From: Mesorhizobium sp. AR02
GTDB lineage: Bacteria > Pseudomonadota > Alphaproteobacteria > Rhizobiales > Rhizobiaceae
Length of the DNA stretch: 64,000 nucleotides
Assembly: GCF_024746835.1 (NCBI RefSeq)
Contig: NZ_CP080530.1
Location: 310,001-374,000 of the forward strand
Direction of reading: 5' to 3'
Shown here: positions 1 through 8,528 of the stretch, in pieces
Numbering within the stretch: the stretch's first letter is position 1
How the letters are laid out: every line of letters begins with the position of its first letter
Translations under genes and position numbers: made by a program
The notes under the pieces: model-generated
The model's input: only the letters and a program-made list of their open reading frames with translations
The model's database searches: none
Told to the model about the DNA's origin: nothing

Positions 1-640
1 CGATTTCCGAGCGCCGCAGCCCGCCGGCGAAGCCCAGAAGCAGCATGGCGCGGTCGCGCAGGCCGCGCAGCGCGCCGCGGTCAAGGGTCTCGAGCATGGC
101 GATCAGGTCTTCCGGCAGAATGGCTTCTTTCTGCCGGGGCGGGGAGGCGTGGCTGTTGCGAATGCCGGCCAGCACGGTGGCGATATGCCGGTCCTTTCTG
201 TCCAGCGGCTGGCCACGCTGAGAAAAATTCCAGGTCAGCGAAGAGAGACGTCGCTCGATTGTCGAAACGGCGTTCGGCTTCTTATCGCCCGTTACCTTAC
301 CGGACGCGCAGGCCGTAATGGAAAGGCCGACGAGCTGCGGATCGGGCGGCAACACATCGAGATGCTGGCGGCGCGCCCAGGCGCAAAAATGCTTCCAGTC
401 GGCGGCGTAGGCGCGCCGGGTGTTGGCTGAGCTTGCCGCCTCGACGTAATCGCGAGCGCGCTCGGCGAGCGCGTCGAGATGTGCCGGCAGGCGGGGATTG
501 GCGACGGCCGGAAGGGGTGGGGAGGGGGCTTCGGTTGACGGTTCCTCCGGTGCGCGTCCCATCTCCATGACCACATCGATGATGTCGGGAAGATCGCTCT
601 CTTCGGAAGTAGCTGCTGAAACTTGACCTTCGTCAGCCAT
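1..640 (-). CDS. Tyrosine site-specific recombinase, N-terminal part (runs off window)
   Basis: Reading from an ATG at 640 down to base 1 gives an open frame of about 213 codons with no stop. After an acidic, proline-rich leader of about 45 residues comes a SAM-like core-binding domain with the typical NTRRAYAADWKHFCAW segment. The frame ends at GGLRRSEI, the box I motif that carries the first catalytic arginine of tyrosine recombinases. The C-terminal catalytic tyrosine lies outside the window. It starts 2 bases after the vapC stop, so it is probably translated from the same mRNA as vapBC. It could be the integrase of a mobile element that carries part of this region; this is inference. Confidence 0.85.
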   Translation of the reverse strand, partial: MADEGQVSAATSEESDLPDIIDVVMEMGRAPEEPSTEAPSPPLPAVANPRLPAHLDALAERARDYVEAASSANTRRAYAADWKHFCAWARRQHLDVLPPDPQLVGLSITACASGKVTGDKKPNAVSTIERRLSSLTWNFSQRGQPLDRKDRHIATVLAGIRNSHASPPRQKEAILPEDLIAMLETLDRGALRGLRDRAMLLLGFAGGLRRSEI

Positions 641-642
641 CC

Positions 643-1029
643 TTATGCCGCCTCGATATCCGTCTGGGAGAAGTCCTTGCCGATGAAAAGCAGCGGCTCA
701 TCGGCACGCTTTGCCAAAGCGTAGGAGAAGCAATCGGCAAAGTTCAAGGCGGCAGGATGACGGCCCTTGCCGTAGGAGAGCCAAGCTTGGGTGGCCAGAT
801 CAACCAATTCGGAATCAACGGGAATGATGTTGGCCCCGATCTTGTGAAGCCAGAGATCGATCTCCGCCAATGCGTGTTCGCCGCGCCTGCTGACCAGCAC
901 CATGCGTGCTTCGAGCACACAAGTCGCCGGAACCAGACGGATTGGATCGGAGACAAGGGCTTGTTCAAGCCTTGCTGCCTCGGGTTCGCTACGCAGGATC
1001 GCCACAATGGCTGAAGTGTCGATCACCAT
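643..1029 (-). CDS. vapC: VapC-type PIN-domain ribonuclease toxin
   Basis: A 128-residue protein of normal VapC length. It opens with MVIDTSAIVAIL, which holds the first PIN acidic residue, has ATCVLEARMVL with the second acidic residue, and ends with LNFADCFSYALAK and FIGKDFSQTDI, which hold the remaining Mg-binding aspartates. PIN toxins of this family cleave RNA, commonly initiator tRNA or rRNA, when free of antitoxin. The start codon overlaps the stop of the upstream antitoxin gene by one base (TGATG), indicating translational coupling. All acidic PIN residues are present, so the toxin looks intact. Confidence 0.9.
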   Translation of the reverse strand: MVIDTSAIVAILRSEPEAARLEQALVSDPIRLVPATCVLEARMVLVSRRGEHALAEIDLWLHKIGANIIPVDSELVDLATQAWLSYGKGRHPAALNFADCFSYALAKRADEPLLFIGKDFSQTDIEAA

Positions 1030-1298
1030 CAGTTGGGAATTCCGTGTTCGTCGTAGCCGATGATCTCCTCGTCAGTGCGATTATCCCGTTCAGGCAACCG
1101 CGCCAGTCTCTCCCGGATTGAGCGCAGCTCCGCGAGCAGGCGCTCCTGCGCAGTGTCACCGAAACCCATGCGATGCAGGCGCTCGCTCAAGGCCTGATGA
1201 ATAGCCGCCGTCTTGCTGATACCCTGGCGGCGCGCGAGCTCGTCGGCCAGCGCGACGGTTGCCGGATTTTTGATATTGAGGGACACGACAGGCTCCAA
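1029..1298 (-). CDS. vapB: VapB-type antitoxin (PSK/Rv0623-like)
   Basis: An 89-residue protein beginning MEPVVSLNIKNPATVALADEL, matching the short ribbon-helix-helix antitoxins of the VapB/PSK group. The segment RRQGISKTAAIHQALSERL is the usual helix pair. The acidic C-terminus (ERDNRTDEEIIGYDEHGIPN) is the likely toxin-neutralising tail. It is the first gene of a minus-strand unit vapB-vapC-recombinase. A perfect inverted repeat 53-77 bases upstream of the start is a candidate autoregulatory operator. Confidence 0.85.
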   Translation of the reverse strand: MEPVVSLNIKNPATVALADELARRQGISKTAAIHQALSERLHRMGFGDTAQERLLAELRSIRERLARLPERDNRTDEEIIGYDEHGIPN

Positions 1299-1350
1299 AA
1301 GTCTACCTTTGCGTCAGTTTCTACCTGTGGTCGGCAGAGATGTCAATAAT

Positions 1351-1375
1351 GAACGATAATGCAACATTATCGTTC
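1351..1375. promoter_or_regulatory. Perfect 11-bp inverted repeat between divergent vapB and the DUF1403 gene
   Basis: GAACGATAATG at 1351-1361 and CATTATCGTTC at 1365-1375 form a perfect 11-bp palindrome with a 3-base spacer. It sits in the divergent intergenic region between vapB (minus) and the DUF1403 gene (plus). VapB antitoxins normally repress their own promoter from such palindromes, so an operator is the preferred reading. A run of T follows on the plus strand, so a hairpin terminator is possible, but no plus-strand gene ends just upstream. Confidence 0.55.
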
Positions 1376-1445
1376 GTTTTTATTGTGCGACAGGCACAGC
1401 GCTTTTTGTCCATTTCTGTTGCCAAAAGCGCCGCCATGATTCATC

Positions 1446-2477
1446 GTGCTTTCGATGATTCTGCGTCCCAAACCCTCTCCTCGCCACCACGCCACGCTTG
1501 CCGGCGCCCCTTCGACCGCGCCGATGGCAACGGTGCCGGCCTGGCTGCGCCGGGCCATCCCGGATGCGCAACGCCTTGCGGGAAAAGATGTTGAGGACGT
1601 GGCGCTCGTCGCCGGCGCCGCCATCGGCACGCTCGATGCTATAGTCCGCCGGCAAGAGCGGTGGGCCGGCGCCTGGCGGCAGCGCCTGGCGCTTTCGGCC
1701 GCCGCGGCAACGGCGAAGCAGGCCGGCCGTGTCGAGGATGAAGGCGCGCTGCGCGACGCCGTGCTGCTCACGCGACCGGGCGATTTTTTGTCCGTCGGTC
1801 CCGCCGGGCTTTTGCTGCTCGGCTGGCGCCGGCTGGCAGCCCGGCCGGCGGAAAACCTGCTGAAGGAGAAGAGCCTTGTCGCGGTGCTGGAGGAGTTCGG
1901 CTACGCCGGCGACGACGAGGTGGTCAGCAACCTGACGGACGATCTTCGCCAACTCGCCGCCAGTGACGCGACGGTGGGAATGATGACCGGCGCCATAGCG
2001 ACCGCCGAACGCCACGGCTTTGGGCGCACTCTTGGAGCCTGGCTCGCCGACGCCCTGCTTGCGCAGCGGCTGGGTTGGGTACACGCGGTGCCGCTGCTGG
2101 GCGCCGAGGCAGCCTTGGGCACAAGCGCTCGCCCGCGTCGATCGGCAGCCAGCTCTGTAGCGACAGGCATTGATACAGATCCTGAGCGTGCCAAAAGTCT
2201 GCTTGCCGCGCAGGCGCGGGCTGCGCTGCGCGCCATTGATCTTTCCGCCGAGCTCGAGCGTCGCGCGGCAAAACTGCTTGCCGTTGCCCCGAAACTCAGG
2301 GCCAAGGCGGCGGACGCTGTTGTCGAAAAGCTCTTGTCCGACGACGCGATCGTCGCATCCGAAAAGATCGCTGGCATGAGCGATCGCGGATTGCGCCGCC
2401 TGTTCGACCGGCTGGTTGAGCTCGGCGCCGTGCGCGAGCTGTCCGGCCGGCCAACCTTCCGCATCTACGGACTCTGA
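1446..2477 (+). CDS. DUF1403 family protein
   Basis: A 343-residue alanine- and leucine-rich protein recognisable as DUF1403, a family of unknown function common on rhizobial accessory replicons and islands. The body is mostly helical. The last 60 residues (KLLSDDAIVASEKIAGMSD onward) resemble a small winged-helix-like tail ending in SGRPTFRIYGL. The first codon is GTG at 1446; an ATG three codons later (1455) is an equally good start. The gene lies 5 bases before scpB, so the pair is probably co-transcribed. The partner suggests a role linked to DNA or chromosome organisation, but no function is established. Confidence 0.75.
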   Translation: MLSMILRPKPSPRHHATLAGAPSTAPMATVPAWLRRAIPDAQRLAGKDVEDVALVAGAAIGTLDAIVRRQERWAGAWRQRLALSAAAATAKQAGRVEDEGALRDAVLLTRPGDFLSVGPAGLLLLGWRRLAARPAENLLKEKSLVAVLEEFGYAGDDEVVSNLTDDLRQLAASDATVGMMTGAIATAERHGFGRTLGAWLADALLAQRLGWVHAVPLLGAEAALGTSARPRRSAASSVATGIDTDPERAKSLLAAQARAALRAIDLSAELERRAAKLLAVAPKLRAKAADAVVEKLLSDDAIVASEKIAGMSDRGLRRLFDRLVELGAVRELSGRPTFRIYGL

Positions 2478-2482
2478 CGACG

Positions 2483-3205
2483 ATGGCGGAGGCAGCGCGC
2501 AGACGAGGAGGGAGCCGGTCAGATGACCGTCGATCAGGCGAACGGCGATCAGCTGACCAGCTGTTTGACCGGGAGCTGGATCACCTGCCGCCGGAGGCGC
2601 GCTGGCGCGAATGGATGCATCGGGTCGAGGCGACGATTTTTGCCGCCAGCGAGCCGGTCGGCCGCGAGACACTGGCGCGGATCGTCGGGAAAAGCTGCAG
2701 CGTTGACCTTTTGATCGATGACATTCGCGAGGAGCTGCGTGGCCGCCCTTACGACGTGGTCGCCGTTGCCGGTGGCTGGAAGCACCTGACTCGGCCGGCC
2801 TATGCCGATGCCATCCGCGCCGCGGTCGGCGGTAACGAGCGCGCGGCAGAGCTGACGCAGTCGGACGTGCTGGTGCTGATGTGCATCGGCTACTTCCAAC
2901 CGATCACCCGCGGAGAACTGTCGTCGTTCTTCGGCAAGGAGATTTCGCGCGACCTGATCGGCCATCTTCGCGGCGCGAAGCTGATCGCTTCGGGCCCGCG
3001 CAGCCCAACACCGGGCGCGCCCTACACCTACGTTACGACAAAAGAATTCCTGCTGGAGTTCGGGCTCGACACGCTGCGCGACCTCCCGGATTTCGAAGCG
3101 CTCGAGGATGCCGGACTGCTGTCGAAGGAGAAGCTGTTGGCGGGCGATATCATGCCGGACTTTGCCGGCCTCCAGGAGGCCGTTGAAGTCGAGACCGACG
3201 AATAG
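2483..3205 (+). CDS. scpB: ScpB-like segregation and condensation protein
   Basis: A 240-residue protein with two winged-helix domains, as in ScpB. The first runs from about residue 40 (WMHRVEATIFAASEPVGRET). The second contains QSDVLVLMCIGYFQPITRGEL, the region that usually reads like AL.TLAIIAYRQPITR in ScpB, and ends with TYVTTKEFLLEFGLDTLRDLP. Family members bind ScpA and SMC in the condensin-like complex. The basic, arginine-rich first 30 residues are specific to this subgroup. No scpA or smc gene is nearby, so this accessory paralogue either works with chromosomal partners or has been adapted to the DUF1403 protein. Confidence 0.85.
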   Translation: MAEAARRRGGSRSDDRRSGERRSADQLFDRELDHLPPEARWREWMHRVEATIFAASEPVGRETLARIVGKSCSVDLLIDDIREELRGRPYDVVAVAGGWKHLTRPAYADAIRAAVGGNERAAELTQSDVLVLMCIGYFQPITRGELSSFFGKEISRDLIGHLRGAKLIASGPRSPTPGAPYTYVTTKEFLLEFGLDTLRDLPDFEALEDAGLLSKEKLLAGDIMPDFAGLQEAVEVETDE

Positions 3206-3579
3206 CTGGACACAGACGACGGAACGACCGCTACGTCTGCTTGTACCTGATCAAGAGATTGATCGGGGATAAGCAGTGGGCAGCCCGACAGGTGGCGCAT
3301 TGTCCGAAATTTGCGGCATATTTCGGACATGGGTCGAAATTCAGGCCGGCCTCGTTTGGGCCTCCCTTAGGGCCCATCGTTGTCATCGCAGATCGGCTAT
3401 TGTGAATGGAGATCCTGTCCGTGCTGAACGAGGACGAGTTCGAGGGGGAAGAGTGCAATCAAAGGAGATCGGCAGTTTCTGCTGTTGAACGTCCCCTCAT
3501 TCAGAGGAAATGTGTTAGCGCGAGTTCTCAAAAGAACTCATCCCAGCTATGCTTAAACTGGGACGGCGGGGCAAAAGGG
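3206..3579 (+). other. Non-coding gap before the TerB-type gene
   Basis: 374 bases separate scpB from the preferred start of the next gene. The frame of that gene is open from 3406, but the first 58 residues look unlike protein sequence and precede a signal peptide, so I treat them as untranslated. The gap probably holds the promoter of the three-gene TerB operon; no clear operator could be picked out by eye. Confidence 0.4.
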
Positions 3580-6500
3580 ATGAGGTTGCCATTTTCTTGG
3601 ACTGTGATGGTCGCCTTGGCGACAGCATTGAGCGTCACAGACCCCGCAACTTCACAGGAATCTCAACATTCCGCTCGGCAGATTCAACAAGCGCTTGCCG
3701 ACCATGGGTACGATCTCGGGACCGCGGATGGAATTTGGGGACGTCGGTCCATCAGTGCGCTCAAGGCTTTCCAGAAAGCGAACAATCTTCCTCAGACCGG
3801 TACTTTGGACGAAGCGACGTCAGCCGCACTTTTTCCGCAACCCCAGGTGACGCGTGGCCCGTTGACGCCCATAGCCACGCACTCGCCCCCGTCGCTCTTA
3901 AAGAAGCCTGGTGTTCCAACGAAGACAACTCCACAGACAGGTCACGGTGAAGCCCGGCAAGCTGATGGCGATGTCCACCAGGCGCCGCCTTTGGCGGCGC
4001 ACACTGAGGGGGCGTCAGCCAAATCCGATCGTTTGGAGCCCGAGCCCAATAAGGTCGGCGAGGCGCCAACCACCCCCACACCGCGTTTGATCTATTTGGG
4101 CCTGCTAGCGGTCGCAACCGCGTTCTTCTTCTTGCGGAGACGGCGAAGAAAACCGGGCGCGGACCCGGTTCCAGCACGGTCCGGAAGTAAGAGCAGCGAA
4201 CCTGATCACGGTCTCGACCGGTCGATCAGAAGTAGCAGGCACCGCCTGCGTATTCCGAACGATCGCGTGGTGCCAGCCAGCATTGCTGATAGAAGGCAGC
4301 CAGTCGAACAAACGCCGATCCTGTCGCCGAACATTGCGGCTTCAATCGCAGCACACAACGCCGCTGTCCACGATTTCATCCGTCAGAGAGGAGCAATCAG
4401 ACGGCCAAAATCGGGGGCCAATCCTTCAGCCAGGCTGCCGGCACCTCCTGCAAAACCGAGTTGGGAAAGCTTAGAGGCTACCAAGGTCACCCCGGTAACG
4501 ACAACAAGCGACGGATCGCTCGCATCGCATATTGCTCAGATAGCGGAATCCATTCGAAGCCGCGATCCTGTTCTCATTCTACCTACGGCCGCAACGGATC
4601 AGACGCAGCCGTCGGGTTCCGAAAGCAAGGGCAGCCAACTTGATAGCAGTCTCGACCAATCGGCCAGAAGCAACAGGCACCTCTTGGTTCGGAACGATGT
4701 GATCGTTCCAGCCAATATTGCAGTTAGAAAACAACCGGTCGAACAGAAACAAACCTTACCATCAGATATTGCGACTTCTGTTGCGGCACATAATAAAGCT
4801 GTCCACGACTTCATCAGACAACGCGGAGCCTTTAGACCGCCCGAACCAGCGCCTAATCCTTCAGCCGCTCCCGCAGCAGCGGGTTGGCAAAGCATTGAGG
4901 ACACCAAGGTCGCCCCCGCAGCGCCAACAATCGAAGGATCGCTCGCATCGCATAATGCTCAGGTTTCGGATTTCATTCCGCAGCGCGGCCCTATTCTTGT
5001 TCCTAACACGGCCGTGTCGGACCAGCCGCGCTGGTTCGACCGGCTACCCCCAGTGCGAGCGAGCCCCGCCGCGAGCCAGGCGCAATGGATTCCGGCTAAT
5101 TCCGAAACGACGGTCGGAAGCCATAACATTCGCGGGGGCATGATTTATGTAGGTGAGCATCTGCCGAGACAGGGAAGTTCAGTCGACGCGGAGAACTGTC
5201 TGATCGATCCGAGGTTGACCGTGGCCGCTCGCGGCGATCCGCTGGGTCAAACGATGGGCTACTGGCCGTCTTACTCCCGCATTTCGCCCGGGGCGCGAAA
5301 ATCCTATCTGGACTGGCTTGCTGGATCGCGCTCCGATCCCGACGCCTATATCGGATACGTGTTCCTCAATTTCTACGGTCTCGAACGACGCCTCATGTTG
5401 GAGGAAAGCCCAGCCGACGCCGATGGTGTCGTTGCCGAGGTTCGTAGGCTGTTGCAGGTGTACGGAGGGAATGGTTCGTTCAAGCGCTATGCCGGTGAGC
5501 TGCTTTCGGCTTACCAGCTCAAATCGGCTCAGTTGCCGGAAAAGCTTCATCTGGAGGTCGAGGAAAATAGCTACGACATCCCGATAATGCTGAAGGTTGC
5601 CCTCGGGATGCGGGTGCGCAGCGGAGACGCGATAGAGCCAGATCTTTTGCTGGCTTACGTCATCGCCGATCCTGAGACGCGGGTGCGAACGCCGGCGCGA
5701 CGGGCACAGACTGTATTGCGAGAACTGTTCGCAGAAGCGGTGGAGAAGAAATATCCCAATGGCGTGCGCGTTGCGGCAGCCGGAGTGCGAAAACTGAGGG
5801 TCAACTACCGTGCGTGCAGCGGGACGTTCGATCTTGAACTTCGCCCCTTTGGCGGCGACCTGCCGGACATCACCAATCGCAGCGAACCGATAGGCGCCGC
5901 ACGCCGCATCTTTGATGACTGCACCGATCGGCTGGACGACTACAGCCGCATGCTCGGCCGTTCGGTAGGACTGAGGCCTACCCTTGCCGCCGTGGCTCAG
6001 CTGCCTTTGGGTTTGCGCGTGAAGAATGCGGAAGAGCTTCCTGGTCAGCCGTTGAGCCGGCTCCGGGAACTGGTGAGCAATGGTGCCCTGGTATCCATTC
6101 AGCAACTCGCCCAACTGGCCGGGATGGAGCCTGGCAAAATTGCCACGCGGGCCAAGCAGAAGGAACTGTCGGGAATTCTGGCCGCCCTCGGCTATGGCAA
6201 CACCGCCGACCCTTGCTTTTCTCTGAAGTCCGCAAAGCCAGACGCACTGGCAATGGTCTTTGCCCTGGAGCGCGAAGCTGAAGCCGATCCCGAACTGGGC
6301 CAGCACTACCGCCCCATGCAACTGTCAATCATGCTCGGCATGGTGATTGCGTTCGCCGACGGTCTCCTCCACCCCCTGGAGGAACGCAGGCTTTTCGAGA
6401 AGATAGACAAGGCGCCCGGTCTGTCTAGGGACGAACGTGTCCGCCTCAAAGCCGAGCTCAAGGTCTGCGCGGCCGATGCCGGCCGCGTTGTGGACTGGAC

Positions 6501-7209
6501 CAAACGCATAGGGGACGTGCCAGCGGACCGCCGCGAAGATCTCGCCGATGAATTGGTGGCTGTAGCAGCCGCAGACGGAACCCTTCACGCGCGAGAAGTG
6601 TCGCAGCTCGAGAAGCTGTTCCGGCAGATGGGTCTGGACGAAAACTCGCTGTATTCGCGACTGCATGGCAGTGTCGCGCCGCAGAACAGGCCGCGCGACG
6701 GAAATGACGATCTTCCCCTGGTTATCCCCGCCGGGATTCAACCGCCCGGCATTCCGGTGTCGCCGGCGTCCGCTGGCGCGCCTGCGACGCGCGTCGACAT
6801 CTCGCGTCTCGAAGCGATCCGACGCGAAACCCGCAGCACCTTCAGCGTCCTTGCCGATATCTTCGTGGACGAAGCAGAGCCGCCGATCGAGCTTCAGCCC
6901 GCGATCGAAGAAATCGAGACGTCCAATGGGGATGCGCGCTTCGATGGACTGGAGCGACGCTATGCGTGGCTTCTGTCGCAACTGATCGAGCAGGAAACCT
7001 GGACGGCTTCGGATTTTGAGCGTTTGGTGCGCAATGCCGACCTGATGCCGGGCGCGGCGAAGCAAGCACTAAACGATTGGTCGCTCGACCGCTTTGACGA
7101 ACTCGTCCTGGATGGCGAGGACCCTGTCATCGTCAACCCCAGCCTGTTTTCCGAAGCTACTCCCCAACCTCCGTCGCTTACCGTATCCGTCGAAGGAATG
7201 TCAGCATGA
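3580..7209 (+). CDS. Membrane-anchored TerB protein with periplasmic peptidoglycan-binding domain
   Basis: About 1209 residues from the ATG at 3580, preceded by a GGGG/AAAAGGG ribosome site and followed at once by a signal peptide (MRLPFSWTVMVALATALS). Residues about 28-85 form a PG_binding_1 domain (YDLGTADGIWGRRSISALKAF). A single membrane helix at about 170-187 is followed by RRRRRK, so the N-terminus should be periplasmic and the rest cytoplasmic. Two copies of a 146-residue repeat come next. They are followed by a TerB_N domain (about 500-670), a central TerB domain with acidic metal-binding loops (ADGLLHPLEERRL, AADGTLHAREVSQ), and a TerB_C domain at about 1073-1190. The stop overlaps the start of the BrxD-like ATPase gene by 4 bases. 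TerB_N/TerB_C proteins are known from predicted stress and conflict operons; the envelope-sensing arrangement here is read from topology. Confidence 0.85.
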   Translation: MRLPFSWTVMVALATALSVTDPATSQESQHSARQIQQALADHGYDLGTADGIWGRRSISALKAFQKANNLPQTGTLDEATSAALFPQPQVTRGPLTPIATHSPPSLLKKPGVPTKTTPQTGHGEARQADGDVHQAPPLAAHTEGASAKSDRLEPEPNKVGEAPTTPTPRLIYLGLLAVATAFFFLRRRRRKPGADPVPARSGSKSSEPDHGLDRSIRSSRHRLRIPNDRVVPASIADRRQPVEQTPILSPNIAASIAAHNAAVHDFIRQRGAIRRPKSGANPSARLPAPPAKPSWESLEATKVTPVTTTSDGSLASHIAQIAESIRSRDPVLILPTAATDQTQPSGSESKGSQLDSSLDQSARSNRHLLVRNDVIVPANIAVRKQPVEQKQTLPSDIATSVAAHNKAVHDFIRQRGAFRPPEPAPNPSAAPAAAGWQSIEDTKVAPAAPTIEGSLASHNAQVSDFIPQRGPILVPNTAVSDQPRWFDRLPPVRASPAASQAQWIPANSETTVGSHNIRGGMIYVGEHLPRQGSSVDAENCLIDPRLTVAARGDPLGQTMGYWPSYSRISPGARKSYLDWLAGSRSDPDAYIGYVFLNFYGLERRLMLEESPADADGVVAEVRRLLQVYGGNGSFKRYAGELLSAYQLKSAQLPEKLHLEVEENSYDIPIMLKVALGMRVRSGDAIEPDLLLAYVIADPETRVRTPARRAQTVLRELFAEAVEKKYPNGVRVAAAGVRKLRVNYRACSGTFDLELRPFGGDLPDITNRSEPIGAARRIFDDCTDRLDDYSRMLGRSVGLRPTLAAVAQLPLGLRVKNAEELPGQPLSRLRELVSNGALVSIQQLAQLAGMEPGKIATRAKQKELSGILAALGYGNTADPCFSLKSAKPDALAMVFALEREAEADPELGQHYRPMQLSIMLGMVIAFADGLLHPLEERRLFEKIDKAPGLSRDERVRLKAELKVCAADAGRVVDWTKRIGDVPADRREDLADELVAVAAADGTLHAREVSQLEKLFRQMGLDENSLYSRLHGSVAPQNRPRDGNDDLPLVIPAGIQPPGIPVSPASAGAPATRVDISRLEAIRRETRSTFSVLADIFVDEAEPPIELQPAIEEIETSNGDARFDGLERRYAWLLSQLIEQETWTASDFERLVRNADLMPGAAKQALNDWSLDRFDELVLDGEDPVIVNPSLFSEATPQPPSLTVSVEGMSA
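4211..4990 (+). repeat. Two-copy 146-residue internal repeat in the TerB protein
   Basis: Unit 1 begins at GTCTCGACC (4211) and unit 2 at the same string at 4649, exactly 438 bases (146 codons) apart. Shared peptide stretches include AAHN.AVHDFIRQRGA, RQPVEQ and EGSLASHNAQ-like segments; unit 2 ends around 4990 with a decayed third IPQRGPI motif. The repeats lie just after the membrane helix and so form a cytoplasmic linker. The copies are clearly diverged at the DNA level, so this is an old duplication. Confidence 0.7.
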
Positions 7210-8528
7210 CGACAAAACCCCCGCCGATCAAACCGAGAGATCGAGACACCATTATTAGCGCCTTGCGCGCCGGTGTCGTGCCGCGCATCGGTCTCCAGCA
7301 TATTCAGGTGGGGCGCCAGCGCGAGATCGAAGCGCTGATCCAGGACATCGAGCGGATCAGCAACGGCGGGTCGAGTATCCGTCTCGTCATCGGCGCCTAT
7401 GGTGCCGGCAAGACCTTTTTCCTGTTTCTCATCAGGCAAATTGCACTTCAGCGCAAGCTTGCCGTCTGCCAGGCCGACCTTTCTCCGGATCGCCGCATCC
7501 ACGCCACCGGCGGGCAGGCGCGTACGCTCTATGCCGAGCTCGCCACCAGTCTTGCGACCCGTACCTCTCCAGACGGAGGGGCGCTTAGAAATATCCTGGA
7601 AAGCTACATACAAAAGGCGTCGGAACGCGCGTCCTCAAGCGGGACGACTATTGAAAACGCCATCAAGGAAGGCCTTGTCGATCTTCGCGAGATGGTCGGT
7701 GGCTATGATTTCGCAACTGTCATCGTTGCCTATGCGCGGGGTTACGAGGAAGGAAACAGCAATTTGCAGGACGCCGCGCTGCGTTGGTTGCGCGGCGAAT
7801 ATACGACCAAGACAGAGGCGCGAGGCGATCTGGGCGTGCGTACCATCATCGACGACGCGTCCTTCTACGATGGCCTGAGATTGCTCGCTCGCTTCACAAG
7901 ACTGGCTGGCTTCGGCGGCCTGTTGGTCTGCCTCGACGAACTCGTCAATCTCTACAAGCTGCAGAGTGCCCAGGCCCGCAAACAGAACTACGAGCAGATC
8001 CTGCGCGTCTTCAACGATGTCCTGCAGGGCACGACGCAGGGCATCGGCTTCATTCTGGGCGGCACACCAGAATTTCTGCTCGACACGCGGCGCGGCCTTT
8101 ACTCCTACGAGGCCTTGCAATCCCGCCTTGCAGGGAACAGTTTTGCCGGCAATGGCCTGGCCGACTATTCCGGACCGGTGGTCAATCTGCCGAACTTGAC
8201 GCCGGAGGAACTCTACCATCTCCTGGAGCGGCTACGCGACGTCTTCGCCGCCGGCGATCAGGAGAAATGGCTCGTGCCAGACGCCGCACTCCACGCCTTC
8301 ATGGACCATTGCGCCAACCGGATCGGCGAGGCCTATTTTCGGACCCCGCGCAACACGGTGAAAGCCTTCGTCGATCTGCTCGCGATCCTCCAGCAAAACC
8401 CCGGCACAGATTGGAAAGACATGCTCGGCGCAGTGGACGTCGCGGAAGATCGAGGCGGTGCAGGCGACCTGCCCATCGACGACGTCGAAGGGGGAGCGGA
8501 CGACGAGCTTGCAACCCTCCGCATTTGA
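7206..8528 (+). CDS. BrxC/BrxD-type P-loop ATPase (DUF2791)
   Basis: A 440-residue protein with a clear Walker A motif (VIGAYGAGKTFFLFLIRQIA, about residues 60-79) and Walker B (LLVCLDELVNLYK, about 239-251). Later segments FILGGTPEFLLDTRRGLYSYEAL and NLTPEELYHLLERLRDVF fit the ATP-binding proteins of BREX systems (BrxD class, DUF2791). The gene starts inside the stop of the TerB gene (ATGA) and overlaps the following helicase gene, so the three are translationally coupled. In BREX type 2 loci, BrxD pairs with a BrxHI helicase; here PglX, PglZ and PglW are absent, so this is not a BREX locus. Confidence 0.8.
   Translation: MTTKPPPIKPRDRDTIISALRAGVVPRIGLQHIQVGRQREIEALIQDIERISNGGSSIRLVIGAYGAGKTFFLFLIRQIALQRKLAVCQADLSPDRRIHATGGQARTLYAELATSLATRTSPDGGALRNILESYIQKASERASSSGTTIENAIKEGLVDLREMVGGYDFATVIVAYARGYEEGNSNLQDAALRWLRGEYTTKTEARGDLGVRTIIDDASFYDGLRLLARFTRLAGFGGLLVCLDELVNLYKLQSAQARKQNYEQILRVFNDVLQGTTQGIGFILGGTPEFLLDTRRGLYSYEALQSRLAGNSFAGNGLADYSGPVVNLPNLTPEELYHLLERLRDVFAAGDQEKWLVPDAALHAFMDHCANRIGEAYFRTPRNTVKAFVDLLAILQQNPGTDWKDMLGAVDVAEDRGGAGDLPIDDVEGGADDELATLRI

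Noticed and set aside
1380..2672. Long minus-strand open frame of 430 codons over DUF1403 and scpB
   Set aside because: It is antisense to two recognisable proteins, has no domain, and results from the GC-rich codon pattern.
5179..6321. 380-codon minus-strand frame inside the TerB gene
   Set aside because: Antisense shadow of a gene with clear TerB domains; no ribosome site or similarity.
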